From Opitutia bacterium ISCC 52 (GTDB lineage Bacteria; Verrucomicrobiota; Verrucomicrobiia; Opitutales; UBA2995), in NCBI GenBank assembly GCA_014529675.2, contig CP076040.1:1550001-1614000 (forward strand): DNA of 64,000 bases, given 5' to 3'. Shown here piece by piece: positions 1 through 8,187 of the stretch. Numbering within the stretch: position 1 is the stretch's first letter; each line of letters begins with the position of its first letter. Made by a program: the position numbers and the translations under genes. A model generated the notes under the pieces. The model did no database searches. It was not told the origin of the DNA and saw only the letters and a list, made by a program, of their open reading frames with translations.

Positions 1-2
1 TG

Positions 3-770
3 TGGGATGCGGAAGTAGTTAAAGTTCAATCTCAGTTTGGTACCGGAACCAGTCCTGTAGTTTACAAGGACAAGGTGATTGTTATGAACGACATGGAGCC
101 GAACCAGATGATTGTCGCCTACGATATTAATTCAGGCAAAAAACTCTGGCAGACCCGACGCAATGAAGCGAACAAGTCCGGTTTGCATAGTTACTCCACT
201 CCTCGCTTATTTAGTGTTCAAGGAAAAGACCGTCTCGTAACCACGGGTTTGGAAAAGGTGGTAGTCTACGACCCTGAAACTGGGAAAAAAGATTGGGAGA
301 TGGATGCGGGATCTAATGTTACCGTCGGAACACCTTTGATTAATCGCCGTTACCTTTACGTAAACGGGGGATGGCCTCAGTCGGGATCCACAGCAATTGA
401 TTTGCGGAAGAAAGAGGTGATCTGGAAGAATCGGGTCAATACTTACATCTCTTCGATGGTTTTTTATAAGGACCATATTTATGGTACTACCAACCGAGGC
501 GAATTCTCCTGTGTAGATGCAAAGAATGGTATAGTGGTTTGGAGAGAGCGTTTCAAAGAAGATGTTCAGGCATCCCCATTTGTTGCGGGAGGGCATATTT
601 ATCTGACTTTGCGCGGTGGGGTGACTAAGGTTATTAAGGCTGATGGAGATAAGTATGTTGAAGTATCCGAAAATGAGATACGGGGGACGACGGATGCAAC
701 ACCGGTCGTGATTGATGGCCTGATTTATTACCGTGGAGACGATACGCTTTATTGTATCGGAAAGTCGTGA
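3..770 (+). CDS. PQQ-binding-like beta-propeller protein, 3' part
   Basis: The reading frame is open from the first bases of the window, so the N-terminus lies upstream; about 255 residues are visible. The sequence shows repeated beta-propeller blades of the PQQ-like/BamB type: 'YDINSGKKLWQTRR', 'YDPETGKKDWEMD', 'VDAKNGIVVWRERF' each pair an Asp-x-x-[ST/N]-G turn with a trailing W. Proteins like this in Verrucomicrobiota and Planctomycetota are usually exported and sit beside sulfatases or cytochromes; whether they bind PQQ is often unproven, and no dehydrogenase active-site residues can be assigned here. The gene ends in TGA at 768-770, which overlaps a GTG that starts the next propeller gene by four bases, so the two were probably translated together. 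Confident as a propeller protein, not as an enzyme. Confidence 0.85.
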   Translation, partial: WDAEVVKVQSQFGTGTSPVVYKDKVIVMNDMEPNQMIVAYDINSGKKLWQTRRNEANKSGLHSYSTPRLFSVQGKDRLVTTGLEKVVVYDPETGKKDWEMDAGSNVTVGTPLINRRYLYVNGGWPQSGSTAIDLRKKEVIWKNRVNTYISSMVFYKDHIYGTTNRGEFSCVDAKNGIVVWRERFKEDVQASPFVAGGHIYLTLRGGVTKVIKADGDKYVEVSENEIRGTTDATPVVIDGLIYYRGDDTLYCIGKS

Positions 771-1219
771 ATACGAAATGCGCTTCGAAAAATTTAATAG
801 TGCTGGTAAGTCTTTTAAGTCTGTTAAGCACGGTCAAGGCCTTTCCCAGTGATTGGCCCGAGTGGCGCAGCAATGGTCTGGATGGCGTTGTCCGGGAAGT
901 TGGGTTTCCAAAGCAATGGTCGGCCGACGAAAATATTCTTTGGGAGGTAGACTTACCTGCACCTGGAAACTCATCTCCCATCGTTTTTGAAGATCGGATA
1001 TTTGTTACTTGCGCAACTGAAGACGGAGCTGAGCGAGGACTACTTGCTTTCAATCGGGGAGACGGAAGCTTGCTCTGGCACCGGAGTATTTCGTATCAAA
1101 ACGACGATCCCACTCACGCAAATACATGCGCTCCCTCGTCAATCAGTCGTCAAGCTCGACATCTAGATCCCATCAGAGCCGCAGAAAGAGCTCGCGGGTA
1201 TGATGAACTCACCGATTAG
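767..1219 (+). pseudogene. Truncated PQQ-like propeller protein
   Basis: GTG at 767 overlaps the upstream stop (GTGA) and gives a good signal peptide (hydrophobic 'LIVLVSLLSLLSTVKAFPS') followed by the typical start of this family, 'DWPEWRSNGLDGVVRE', and first-blade features ('ILWEVDLPAPGNSSPIVFEDRIFVTC', 'LLAFNRGDGSLLWHRS'). A TTG at 752 is an alternative start. After 'NDDPTHANTC', where relatives continue with further blades for about 300 more residues, the sequence becomes unrelated and stops at 1219 after about 150 residues. A large inverted-repeat element begins 36 bases later, so a deletion or insertion at that element probably removed the 3' two-thirds. It could still be secreted but cannot form a complete propeller. 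Confidence 0.7.
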
Positions 1220-1255
1220 CGATTGTGGAAAAGTGCCTGTTATGGGATTTCTAGA

Positions 1256-1391
1256 GTAGCACAGGCATCTTGCCTGTGTATGTTCCGCAAACTAACGCTT
1301 CCGATGAGCTTTAGTTTGGTCAGGAAATCCAACCCAATCGATTGCGAAACAAAATCCTTGTTCCACTACACAGGCAAGATGCCTGTGCTAC
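1256..1391. repeat. REP-like element with 25-bp perfect inverted arms
   Basis: The left arm at 1256-1280 and the right arm at 1367-1391 are perfect reverse complements over 25 bp. Each arm is also a hairpin by itself: ACAGGCA and TGCCTGT separated by three bases. The 86-base middle holds a weaker AAACTAA/TTTAGTTT pairing. It lies between the truncated propeller gene and the convergent lacI-type gene, whose stop is at 1402, so it may also act as a bidirectional transcript end. The design (a hairpin at each end, ends complementary to each other) matches REP/BIME-like elements moved by RAYT transposases; no transposase is in the window. Confidence 0.75.
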
Positions 1392-1401
1392 ATCCATAAA
1401 T

Positions 1402-2481
1402 CTACCTAATCGTAAACCCTTCGACGAAGTCGCCACGAAGTACTGTCGTTCGTGGTTTAGTCAGCTCACCACGTTCGTTGTTATACAAACGTTCCGACAC
1501 AATGTTAGTTGCTACCTCTGCCATTTCTTCGTGGCATTGGCGATAGCCAGAACAACCATCGGTGCGTGATGACCAGTTCAAAACCATGTAGCCAAATTCA
1601 TCTGGAACTTTGTAACCCAGGCTCGTGAAGTAATCTAAGATTTTGGAGCGAAAGGTGATGATGACATCCGGCTTGTATTGTTTGTGCCATACGTGCATGG
1701 CTTCGTAATCCGGTTTTTCAAACAGTAGCTCGGGTTTATGTATGTGTAAAATGGGTACGCGGTCTTTTTCTTTGATGAGCCTATTTTGATATTCCAGGAA
1801 ACCTGCGTTCCAAAGGTGACCGCCTCTTGTCTCGTTTTCAGAGTCGGTGATGAAGCCTGGGCGTTTGTAGCCGCGCTCGCTTAAGAAATCGAGGATGTCC
1901 TGCATGCACCGAAAATTATCGTAGAATACGCTGGGTATGTTTCCCAAGGGATCGGAGAATCCGATTGAGGCGACTGCAAACGGAGACCAGTCTAGTTTTA
2001 ATGGCGTATCTGAGAATCGCATGGGTGCGAGTACCAGGCCAGAAATTTGACGGTTTAATAGGACTTGTTGAATACGTTCATTCGAATAATAGGCTAAATC
2101 GAATTCCAGAAAATCAAAATCAAAGCCGAGGTCTGAGGCGCGTCGCTTACAGCCTTCATGGAATCGACTGCCGATGTGCCATTCCACGCGTTTGTCTTCA
2201 CGCTGTTCATCATAAAAAGTAGAGAGCAGCCCTATAGTGGGCATGGAGCTTTTCCACTCTTTCGACCTTCGAACCCGCGCCATATTTGCATTAACCAGTG
2301 GATTATTCCGGTAGCCCATTCTCTGGGCTATCTTCTGGATGCGTTCTCGTGTGATGGCCGGTATCCGTGAATTATTTCTCAGTGCAAGTGACACGGTTGC
2401 TTTGCAGACACCAGCGGCTTCGGCTATGTCCGCAAAAGTGGGGCTTTTTTTGGAGCTATTCTGGAGTGATTTCTTGCTCAT
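1402..2481 (-). CDS. LacI-family transcriptional regulator
   Basis: This 359-residue protein has an N-terminal LacI helix-turn-helix (about residues 15-35, 'TFADIAEAAGVCKATVSLAL') and the following helix with hinge ('MGYRNNPLVNANMARVR', about 55-71). A periplasmic-binding-protein-like sugar-sensing core follows. The hinge lacks the usual 'NxxAR.L' spelling but keeps 'NANMARVR', as in many verrucomicrobial members. Typical family length is 330-360. It sits beside a sulfatase and two TonB-dependent receptors, and three copies of a palindrome with central CG, the normal shape of a LacI-family operator, lie at 4184, 4244 and 8035. I infer that it represses those genes until an oligosaccharide or sugar acid binds. 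No operator copy was seen in its own upstream region (2482-2717), so self-regulation is not evident. Confidence 0.92.
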   Translation of the reverse strand: MSKKSLQNSSKKSPTFADIAEAAGVCKATVSLALRNNSRIPAITRERIQKIAQRMGYRNNPLVNANMARVRRSKEWKSSMPTIGLLSTFYDEQREDKRVEWHIGSRFHEGCKRRASDLGFDFDFLEFDLAYYSNERIQQVLLNRQISGLVLAPMRFSDTPLKLDWSPFAVASIGFSDPLGNIPSVFYDNFRCMQDILDFLSERGYKRPGFITDSENETRGGHLWNAGFLEYQNRLIKEKDRVPILHIHKPELLFEKPDYEAMHVWHKQYKPDVIITFRSKILDYFTSLGYKVPDEFGYMVLNWSSRTDGCSGYRQCHEEMAEVATNIVSERLYNNERGELTKPRTTVLRGDFVEGFTIR

Positions 2482-2717
2482 AGGGGTATTTGGCTGAAAA
2501 TAAGGAGACTGAAGGAGTGATTTACTTCCAATTCAATAGAACATACCTGTGAATGCAACTTTTGAAACTTCCAAGCGAATTAAGGGGTAGGGTAACAGGT
2601 TGAAGTTGAGCCGGATTTCCGGATTGTTAATGCTTCTCGAGGATGTGGTTAGCTCATTTCCAATTTCTGCCTTTTAGTATCTATCAAATACCAGCCTCTT
2701 AAGACCCATTTAAAATG

Positions 2718-4115
2718 TCACATGGGTGCGATTCGTTTAGATCCCACATTAGTGGTGAGGTTTACGTGACTATTGAAACTCTCCAAAATTAATTGGTTCT
2801 TAATGGATTCGTAGTTCGTGTCATCCCATAAATTATTGAATTCCCAGGGATCTGTTTCCAGGTCAAAGAGTTCACCTAATCCATGGTCGTGGTAGACGAC
2901 CAACTTGTAGCGCTCGTTTCGGTGCATGGTAGCAAAGGCTCCACTGCCACCGGTAAAATAAGGATCCAAGGCATCAAAATATTCGCAGCGGGCATGGCTT
3001 CGTATCTGAGCGCCCGTGTCATCGCTTTTTAGATAGGGCATCAAACTCTTTCCCTTGTGATAGTCTGGGATCTCTAATCCAGCTAATTCTAGCAAAGTTG
3101 CTGAGAGGTCCAGGAGTTCTACAAGTCCTGAGCACTGCTTGTTGCTGTTAAATTGATTTGGACAGGAGAAAATAAGCGGAACCTTCACGAGTCCTTCGTA
3201 AAAGCGACACCCTTTGAACATAAGACCATGATCGCCTAATGTTTCGCCGTGATCCGATGTGAAAATGATGACCGTGTTTTCCCGTTGGCCTGTTTCGTCG
3301 AGGGCTTTGAGTATCCGGGCAAACTGATCGTCGATCTGGGCGATCATCGCATAGTATTTAGCCTGAGCTGATTTGGCCTGATGTTCTTCGGGGGATCGAA
3401 CCTCTCCCTGGAAATCTACTTTTTCCAAGGCTTTCTGGTTCTTGATATCGGATTCCTTAAAGTAAGGGCCGGGCATATCTTCCGGATCGAACTGGGCGTC
3501 ATACTCGGCTGGTGGAATGAAGGGTGGGTGAGGATCGTAGACATTGATGTTTAGCATCCATGGCTTTCCATGATCCTGAGAAATATAGTCGATGGCGCAG
3601 TCCGAGGCCCATTTCGCTTGATGGTATTCGGGACGGACGCGTTCTGGTGAATTTCTCATCTCATCCAAACTCTGTCCCTGCTCGCGAACCCAGTCTGCGT
3701 ATTGATGAGCGCCTTCGGGCCAATCATCACGTGGGGCATGGGAGTGTTGCCAGTAAGTGAATCCATCATTCAGTCGCGGTTCAGGCCTTCGGCCAGCGCT
3801 GACCAGGTGGAATTTTCCAATCAAGCCACAGGCATAACCCGCATCCGCAATCAGCTTGGAGATGAGTGGAATATCTTCGGGGAATGTGTCGTTCCCGTTC
3901 CGTGTATTTCTCGTTCGACTCGGATAGAAGCCAGTCATCAGGCTGGCTCGGCTCGGTGTGCAAATGGGGCTTTGGCAATAGGTGTTGGTAAATGAAACGC
4001 CATCTCGAACGAGCTGATCCAAGGTGGGAGTTTTCACATGCACATTTCCTAGTGCGCCGATGGTATCAAAGCGTTGTTGGTCAGTACAGTACCAAAGAAT
4101 ATTTGGGCGTTTCAT
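2718..4115 (-). CDS. S1-family sulfatase, no signal peptide
   Basis: Sulfatases of this family hydrolyse sulfate esters with a formylglycine made from a Cys or Ser. Here C52-T-P-S-R56 is the CxPxR maturation motif. The N-terminal metal-binding start 'PNILWYCTDQQRFDTIG', the 'GLIGKFHL' block and a C-terminal 'SDHGETLGDHGLMFKG' metal site are all present. I chose ATG at 4115 (465 residues) because 'MKRPNILWYCTDQ' matches the family start; an ATG at 4157 would add 14 unconserved residues. There is no signal peptide with either start, so this copy should be cytoplasmic, unlike the other four sulfatases here, and may act on imported oligosaccharides. It diverges from the first receptor gene with two operator-like palindromes in between. 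Confidence 0.93.
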   Translation of the reverse strand: MKRPNILWYCTDQQRFDTIGALGNVHVKTPTLDQLVRDGVSFTNTYCQSPICTPSRASLMTGFYPSRTRNTRNGNDTFPEDIPLISKLIADAGYACGLIGKFHLVSAGRRPEPRLNDGFTYWQHSHAPRDDWPEGAHQYADWVREQGQSLDEMRNSPERVRPEYHQAKWASDCAIDYISQDHGKPWMLNINVYDPHPPFIPPAEYDAQFDPEDMPGPYFKESDIKNQKALEKVDFQGEVRSPEEHQAKSAQAKYYAMIAQIDDQFARILKALDETGQRENTVIIFTSDHGETLGDHGLMFKGCRFYEGLVKVPLIFSCPNQFNSNKQCSGLVELLDLSATLLELAGLEIPDYHKGKSLMPYLKSDDTGAQIRSHARCEYFDALDPYFTGGSGAFATMHRNERYKLVVYHDHGLGELFDLETDPWEFNNLWDDTNYESIKNQLILESFNSHVNLTTNVGSKRIAPM

Positions 4116-4183
4116 TGAAGGGCCATGGGGTGTTTTCAGATCATCACTGTGGATCAAAAGGCCGTATCGAACGATTTAAATGC

Positions 4184-4201
4184 TGCTAAACGCGTTGAAT
4201 G
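4184..4201. promoter_or_regulatory. Degenerate LacI-type operator (site 1)
   Basis: The left half TGCTAAACG is identical to the perfect palindrome at 4244, and the right half is degenerate; 14 of 18 positions match. It lies 68 bases upstream of the sulfatase start at 4115, placing it where it could control the minus-strand gene, 42 bases from the perfect site. Its pairing with site 2 could allow looping. Binding by the neighbouring LacI protein is inferred. Confidence 0.6.
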
Positions 4202-4243
4202 CCTAAGATTTGGATGATAAATTTTAATTGGCAGAATTTATTT

Positions 4244-4261
4244 TGCTAAACGCGTTTAGCA
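4244..4261. promoter_or_regulatory. Perfect LacI-type operator (site 2)
   Basis: TGCTAAACGCGTTTAGCA is a perfect 18-bp palindrome with the central CG step typical of LacI/GalR operators. It ends 134 bases before the ATG of the first TonB-dependent receptor. The same motif in nearly the same position (135 bases) precedes the second receptor, and both copies continue with GATGG. The best candidate regulator is the LacI-family gene at 1402-2481. Confidence 0.8.
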
Positions 4262-4395
4262 GATGGCCTCTTGTGGTTTTCCGTGAGAGAACGATTTTAG
4301 TTAACGAACTTAGAATTAAAGCCCCGCACTACCTCTTAGACGATTTCTATGCAGTTTTCTTAACGCTCCGCGGGGTTAAAAGCAAACTTCTACTT

Positions 4396-7300
4396 ATGAA
4401 AGCAATACACCCAAAAGATTATATTAGAATACTCTTTGTACTCGTTTTGTCCTGCGCTGTTATTAGTCAACCGTTGCTGGCTCAAAATGAAGACGAAGAG
4501 GATGTATACACCTTGAGCCAGTTCCAGATCGATGAATCTGAAGTTCAGGGTTACTTGGCTACCAGTACGCTCGCTGGTACTCGTATCAAGACGGACTTAA
4601 AAGATTTAGGCTCCGCGATTTCAGTGGTGACCGAAGAATTCATGGACGACGTATCGGCCACGGATGCCCAAACGCTCCTGTCCTACACCCTGGGAACGGA
4701 AGTGGGAGGATACCAAGGTAATTTTGCCGGTGGCTCGGAACAGCGACAGTCCCGCATTTACCTGACCGATGAAAGAGTCAATCCCCAACGAAACCAACGG
4801 ATTCGTGGTCTCGGATCCGCTGACTTAACCCGCGGATTCTTCCTCTCCGACATTCCTTTTGACACCTACAATACCGAACGGGTCACCGTCAGTCGTGGCC
4901 CCAATTCTTTGCTCTTTGGTATTGGTAGTCCGGGCGGGGTCATCAACAACGCCACCAAACAAGCCTTGCACGGAGAAGAGTTTGGTGAAATTGGTGTTCG
5001 GCTCGACAATTATGGTAGCTGGCGCCTGAGTTTCGATTATAATAAACCTCTGATTGAAGATAAGCTGTCTCTCAGGGTCGCCATGCTTGAAGAGAGTATG
5101 GAATTTAAACAACAACCTGCCTACGAGGATCAGTCTCGCATCTATGCGGCCCTGGACTGGATTATTGCTGAAGGTAACGGCAATCTGACGCGTTTCCGGG
5201 TCAATTATGAAGACGGCGAACAGGAAGGTTCTCCCCTGGAAGTCATTCCACCTACCGTGGCCTACCATAACTGGTTTGAGCCGATTTCTTCGAATATTTC
5301 TCAATACACTGGTGTGGAGGCCGATCCGTGGGTGATTTCGCCCAGCGAAGGGGGCACGTGGCAGTTTCAGGCTCTTCATGATAATCCCCTGGTAACCCAA
5401 AATGATGAATCCAAGGTATTTACCAATGTGCACCCGACCATTTTCCGTCACGTGGGAATCAGTTACACCACCCGCGGGGCAACCGTTCCAGATGTAGGTG
5501 GCGGTCTTGGCCTGGGCGGCTATAACGGCTTGATTCCGTGGAGCCCGAGTCGAGACACACTGGCCAGCACTGGCCTAGTGGGCACCCCGGTTGCTCAGGG
5601 CCTCCCGGATGACACACCGGTGGGCGGTTTTCGGGACTGGCATACGGTCAGCCCTTATGCTGAGGGCTATGCGACGGGTTTCGTGGCTCCCACCCTGCAG
5701 AATCGCGATGTGTTCGATTTCTACAACCACATGTACAGTAATGGACTGGACAATGTTGTCCGTGAATTTGACGCCTTAAATATCGCACTGGAACAGAGCT
5801 TCTTTGATGGGAAGGCCGGTATTGAAGTCGCTTTTGACGAACAATCTTATTTTACCCATGAGAATTTCCCTTTTTCAGGTGGTAACGGTACCAGTTCAGC
5901 CGGACCCTACGATATTTATGTGCACAACTCAGTTTACCTGACCAATGGACAGCTCAATCCAAATCTTGGCCGGGCCTACACTCGGGTTCGAGCTCCACAA
6001 CAGTTTTATAATTGGAGTGATCGGGAAACCTTTCGTATCACCGCCTTTGGCGAGGTCGATCTATCAGAAAACGACGGTTTCTTGGGTTGGTTGGGACGTC
6101 ACCGCTGGACCGGACTCTACAACGATTACTCCCTGGATACGTTTATGCGGAACACAAAGGATCAAGGGGATAGTAATGAGATCGATATGAATTCCACTCA
6201 GCAGGCCGGCTCTCAAGGACTAAGACACGGCCGGCGAAATGTTAACATTATGGCCTACACCAGTGAGCAGTCATTGATTGGCGTCCAGTCCATGGATGAT
6301 GTGCGACTTCACCCCATCGATTTTGTAATGTATGAACCAGGATTAAGCTATAATTACGCCTGGGTGGATACAACGGGAGCAGGAGACCGCATGATTCACA
6401 CCAACGAAGTGTTTATTAACCGCATGTTATTTAATGAAAACATCAACCAGACCAACATTGAAGCCAAGGCACTTGCCTGGCAGGGTTACTTCCTGGACGA
6501 CACCATCGTGGCCATGTATGGATACCGCGAAGACGATACGGAAAGTTTTGCCAGAAACCCGGCATCTGAAGCGAGCGCCAGTCAATATACCTCTATAGGG
6601 GAATATAATCCAGAATTCACAAAACTCTCTTCTACTCCAGCACTGGTGGAAGACGGCGACACCCAAACCTGGAGTGTCGTAGGCCGCCTGCCCGAAAATC
6701 TGTTAGGGGAGATGCCCTTTGATTTTCAAGTCCACTGGGCCACATCGGAGAATTTCAATCCGATCGGACTGCGCAATAATGCGTTGGGTGAAACCATTGG
6801 TCAACCCACTGGCACTACCGAAGAATATGGCTTCCAGTTCAGTTCGAAAGACAACCGATATGTGATTAAATTAAACTGGTTTGAAACCCAACTAGCGAAC
6901 GTCAACGCCGGGGTTAATTTCAACTTGGCTAATCACGTGTTCAACCGAATCAACGAACACCGCGACGGTGAGCAAAGTGGCATCGATTGGAATGAGCACT
7001 TGATACGCCTTCCCGGAGGCGCAGATCCGGCGGGACACCCTATTCAAACCTACGATCAATGGTATAGCGCCACTTTGAATTCCATACCTTCAGTATTGAG
7101 AGACATTGTCAGTCCCCAGCAGGTGGATAACGACGGAGATGGGATGTGGGATGAATATCAATTTGATTCCATTCCCAACCTTCGTTCAACCCGGGATCAA
7201 AAGGCCGAAGGTTTTGAAATCGAATTTGTGGCCAATCCAACCGCGTCCTGGCGTTTGATGGCCAACATCGGACAGCAAGAGACGGTATTTTCTAATACCG

Positions 7301-7866
7301 CTCCCGTCATGGCTCAACTTACACAGGAATACGTTGCCGCTATCGAGGCCAGCCGTATGGATGAACTCCAAGAGGATGGAGCCTTCCAACGGGATGAAGA
7401 GACTTACAGCATTAATCTCGGAAGAGGTATCAGAGGTCCGATTGTTCAAGCCAGAGCTCTTGACGGAACCGTATCCAACGAACAGCGCGAATGGCGCTTT
7501 ACCGGAGTAAGCACCTATCAATTCCGGGAAGGAGCACTAGAAGGCTGGGGAGTTGGTGGTGCCGTCCGCTGGGAAGACGAAGCAGCAACCGGCTACGTAT
7601 TCAGTGTGGATCCCGAGACCGGTGCCCCGCTTCCGGATGTCAATCGTCCCTATTACGATGATGGACTGTTCAGTGGAGATCTTTGGTTTACCTACAACAC
7701 CATGATTTGGGATGATAAGGTAGACTGGCGCCTACAGTTGAACATCCGCAACTTGGTCGGTGAGAGTGGAAACATTCCGGTCAGAACCAATCCGGACGGA
7801 CAAGTGGCTGTTATTCGTATCCCCAATCCTCGCACGGTTTATCTTTCAAGCACCTTTAAGTTCTAG
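4396..7866 (+). CDS. TonB-dependent receptor 1
   Basis: This 1156-residue outer-membrane receptor should import a large ligand using TonB energy. ATG at 4396 gives a signal peptide ('YIRILFVLVLSCAVISQPLLAQ'); earlier in-frame codons run through the operator region and are rejected. A TonB-box-like 'EDVYTLSQFQI' is followed by the plug ('STLAGTRIKTDLKDLGSAISVVTEEFMDD', later 'RVTVSRGPNSLLFGIGSPGGVINNATKQ'), then a 22-strand-type barrel ending in an aromatic terminus ('PNPRTVYLSSTFKF'). There is no carboxypeptidase-like N-domain of the SusC type. It is a close paralogue of the next gene, including its leader and the AAAnCAAACTnCTACTTATG start context. The barrel contains a D911-N-D-G-D-G-M-W-D loop resembling thrombospondin-3/EF-type calcium sites. 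Location next to sulfatases suggests uptake of a sulfated glycan; the ligand is not known. Confidence 0.93.
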   Translation: MKAIHPKDYIRILFVLVLSCAVISQPLLAQNEDEEDVYTLSQFQIDESEVQGYLATSTLAGTRIKTDLKDLGSAISVVTEEFMDDVSATDAQTLLSYTLGTEVGGYQGNFAGGSEQRQSRIYLTDERVNPQRNQRIRGLGSADLTRGFFLSDIPFDTYNTERVTVSRGPNSLLFGIGSPGGVINNATKQALHGEEFGEIGVRLDNYGSWRLSFDYNKPLIEDKLSLRVAMLEESMEFKQQPAYEDQSRIYAALDWIIAEGNGNLTRFRVNYEDGEQEGSPLEVIPPTVAYHNWFEPISSNISQYTGVEADPWVISPSEGGTWQFQALHDNPLVTQNDESKVFTNVHPTIFRHVGISYTTRGATVPDVGGGLGLGGYNGLIPWSPSRDTLASTGLVGTPVAQGLPDDTPVGGFRDWHTVSPYAEGYATGFVAPTLQNRDVFDFYNHMYSNGLDNVVREFDALNIALEQSFFDGKAGIEVAFDEQSYFTHENFPFSGGNGTSSAGPYDIYVHNSVYLTNGQLNPNLGRAYTRVRAPQQFYNWSDRETFRITAFGEVDLSENDGFLGWLGRHRWTGLYNDYSLDTFMRNTKDQGDSNEIDMNSTQQAGSQGLRHGRRNVNIMAYTSEQSLIGVQSMDDVRLHPIDFVMYEPGLSYNYAWVDTTGAGDRMIHTNEVFINRMLFNENINQTNIEAKALAWQGYFLDDTIVAMYGYREDDTESFARNPASEASASQYTSIGEYNPEFTKLSSTPALVEDGDTQTWSVVGRLPENLLGEMPFDFQVHWATSENFNPIGLRNNALGETIGQPTGTTEEYGFQFSSKDNRYVIKLNWFETQLANVNAGVNFNLANHVFNRINEHRDGEQSGIDWNEHLIRLPGGADPAGHPIQTYDQWYSATLNSIPSVLRDIVSPQQVDNDGDGMWDEYQFDSIPNLRSTRDQKAEGFEIEFVANPTASWRLMANIGQQETVFSNTAPVMAQLTQEYVAAIEASRMDELQEDGAFQRDEETYSINLGRGIRGPIVQARALDGTVSNEQREWRFTGVSTYQFREGALEGWGVGGAVRWEDEAATGYVFSVDPETGAPLPDVNRPYYDDGLFSGDLWFTYNTMIWDDKVDWRLQLNIRNLVGESGNIPVRTNPDGQVAVIRIPNPRTVYLSSTFKF

Positions 7867-7891
7867 TCTCGTTTATAGTCTATTAAGTTAA

Positions 7892-7934
7892 TTTAGCTCC
7901 GGGTATTTTATAATATCCGGAGCTAAATGTTTTT
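7892..7934 (+). terminator. Rho-independent terminator of receptor 1
   Basis: Arms TTTAGCTCCGG (7892-7902) and CCGGAGCTAAA (7917-7927) form an 11-bp perfect stem, and TGTTTTT follows directly. It lies 25 bases after the stop at 7866 and separates the first receptor from the second, which has its own operator and leader. Confidence 0.85.
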
Positions 7935-8034
7935 AGGAAATGAGGCAGGATACTCTCAAAATGCTCCTGTGGAACCATGGTTCTGTGTGTATTGTATAAT
8001 CCTTCCTTGGTAGGTCGATACGGATAGAATCAGT

Positions 8035-8052
8035 TGTTAAACGTGTTTAGCA
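8035..8052. promoter_or_regulatory. LacI-type operator (site 3)
   Basis: TGTTAAACGTGTTTAGCA matches the perfect palindrome at 4244 in 16 of 18 positions and is followed by the same GATGG. It ends 135 bases before the ATG of the second receptor. The stretch from 7867 to 8187 otherwise holds the upstream terminator and the receptor leader; I saw no gene in it. Confidence 0.75.
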
Positions 8053-8187
8053 GATGGTGCCTTGAGATTCGCTCCGAACGTTAGATTTTAGAAAGTGATC
8101 ATCCCCAATTCTACCTCGAATTTCTACAACAAAGCTTACCCCGACCTCTCAAACAAGGTCCGACGTACCCAAAACAAACTCCTACTT

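Noticed and set aside
1342-1569. Plus-strand open frame over the inverted repeat and lacI end
   Set aside because: It lies antisense to the conserved LacI C-terminus and begins in the repeat; no family features.
4228-4395. N-terminal extension of the first TonB receptor from an ATG-like start in the operator region
   Set aside because: It would place coding sequence over the palindrome and in front of the signal peptide; ATG 4396 gives the proper signal and matches the paralogue.
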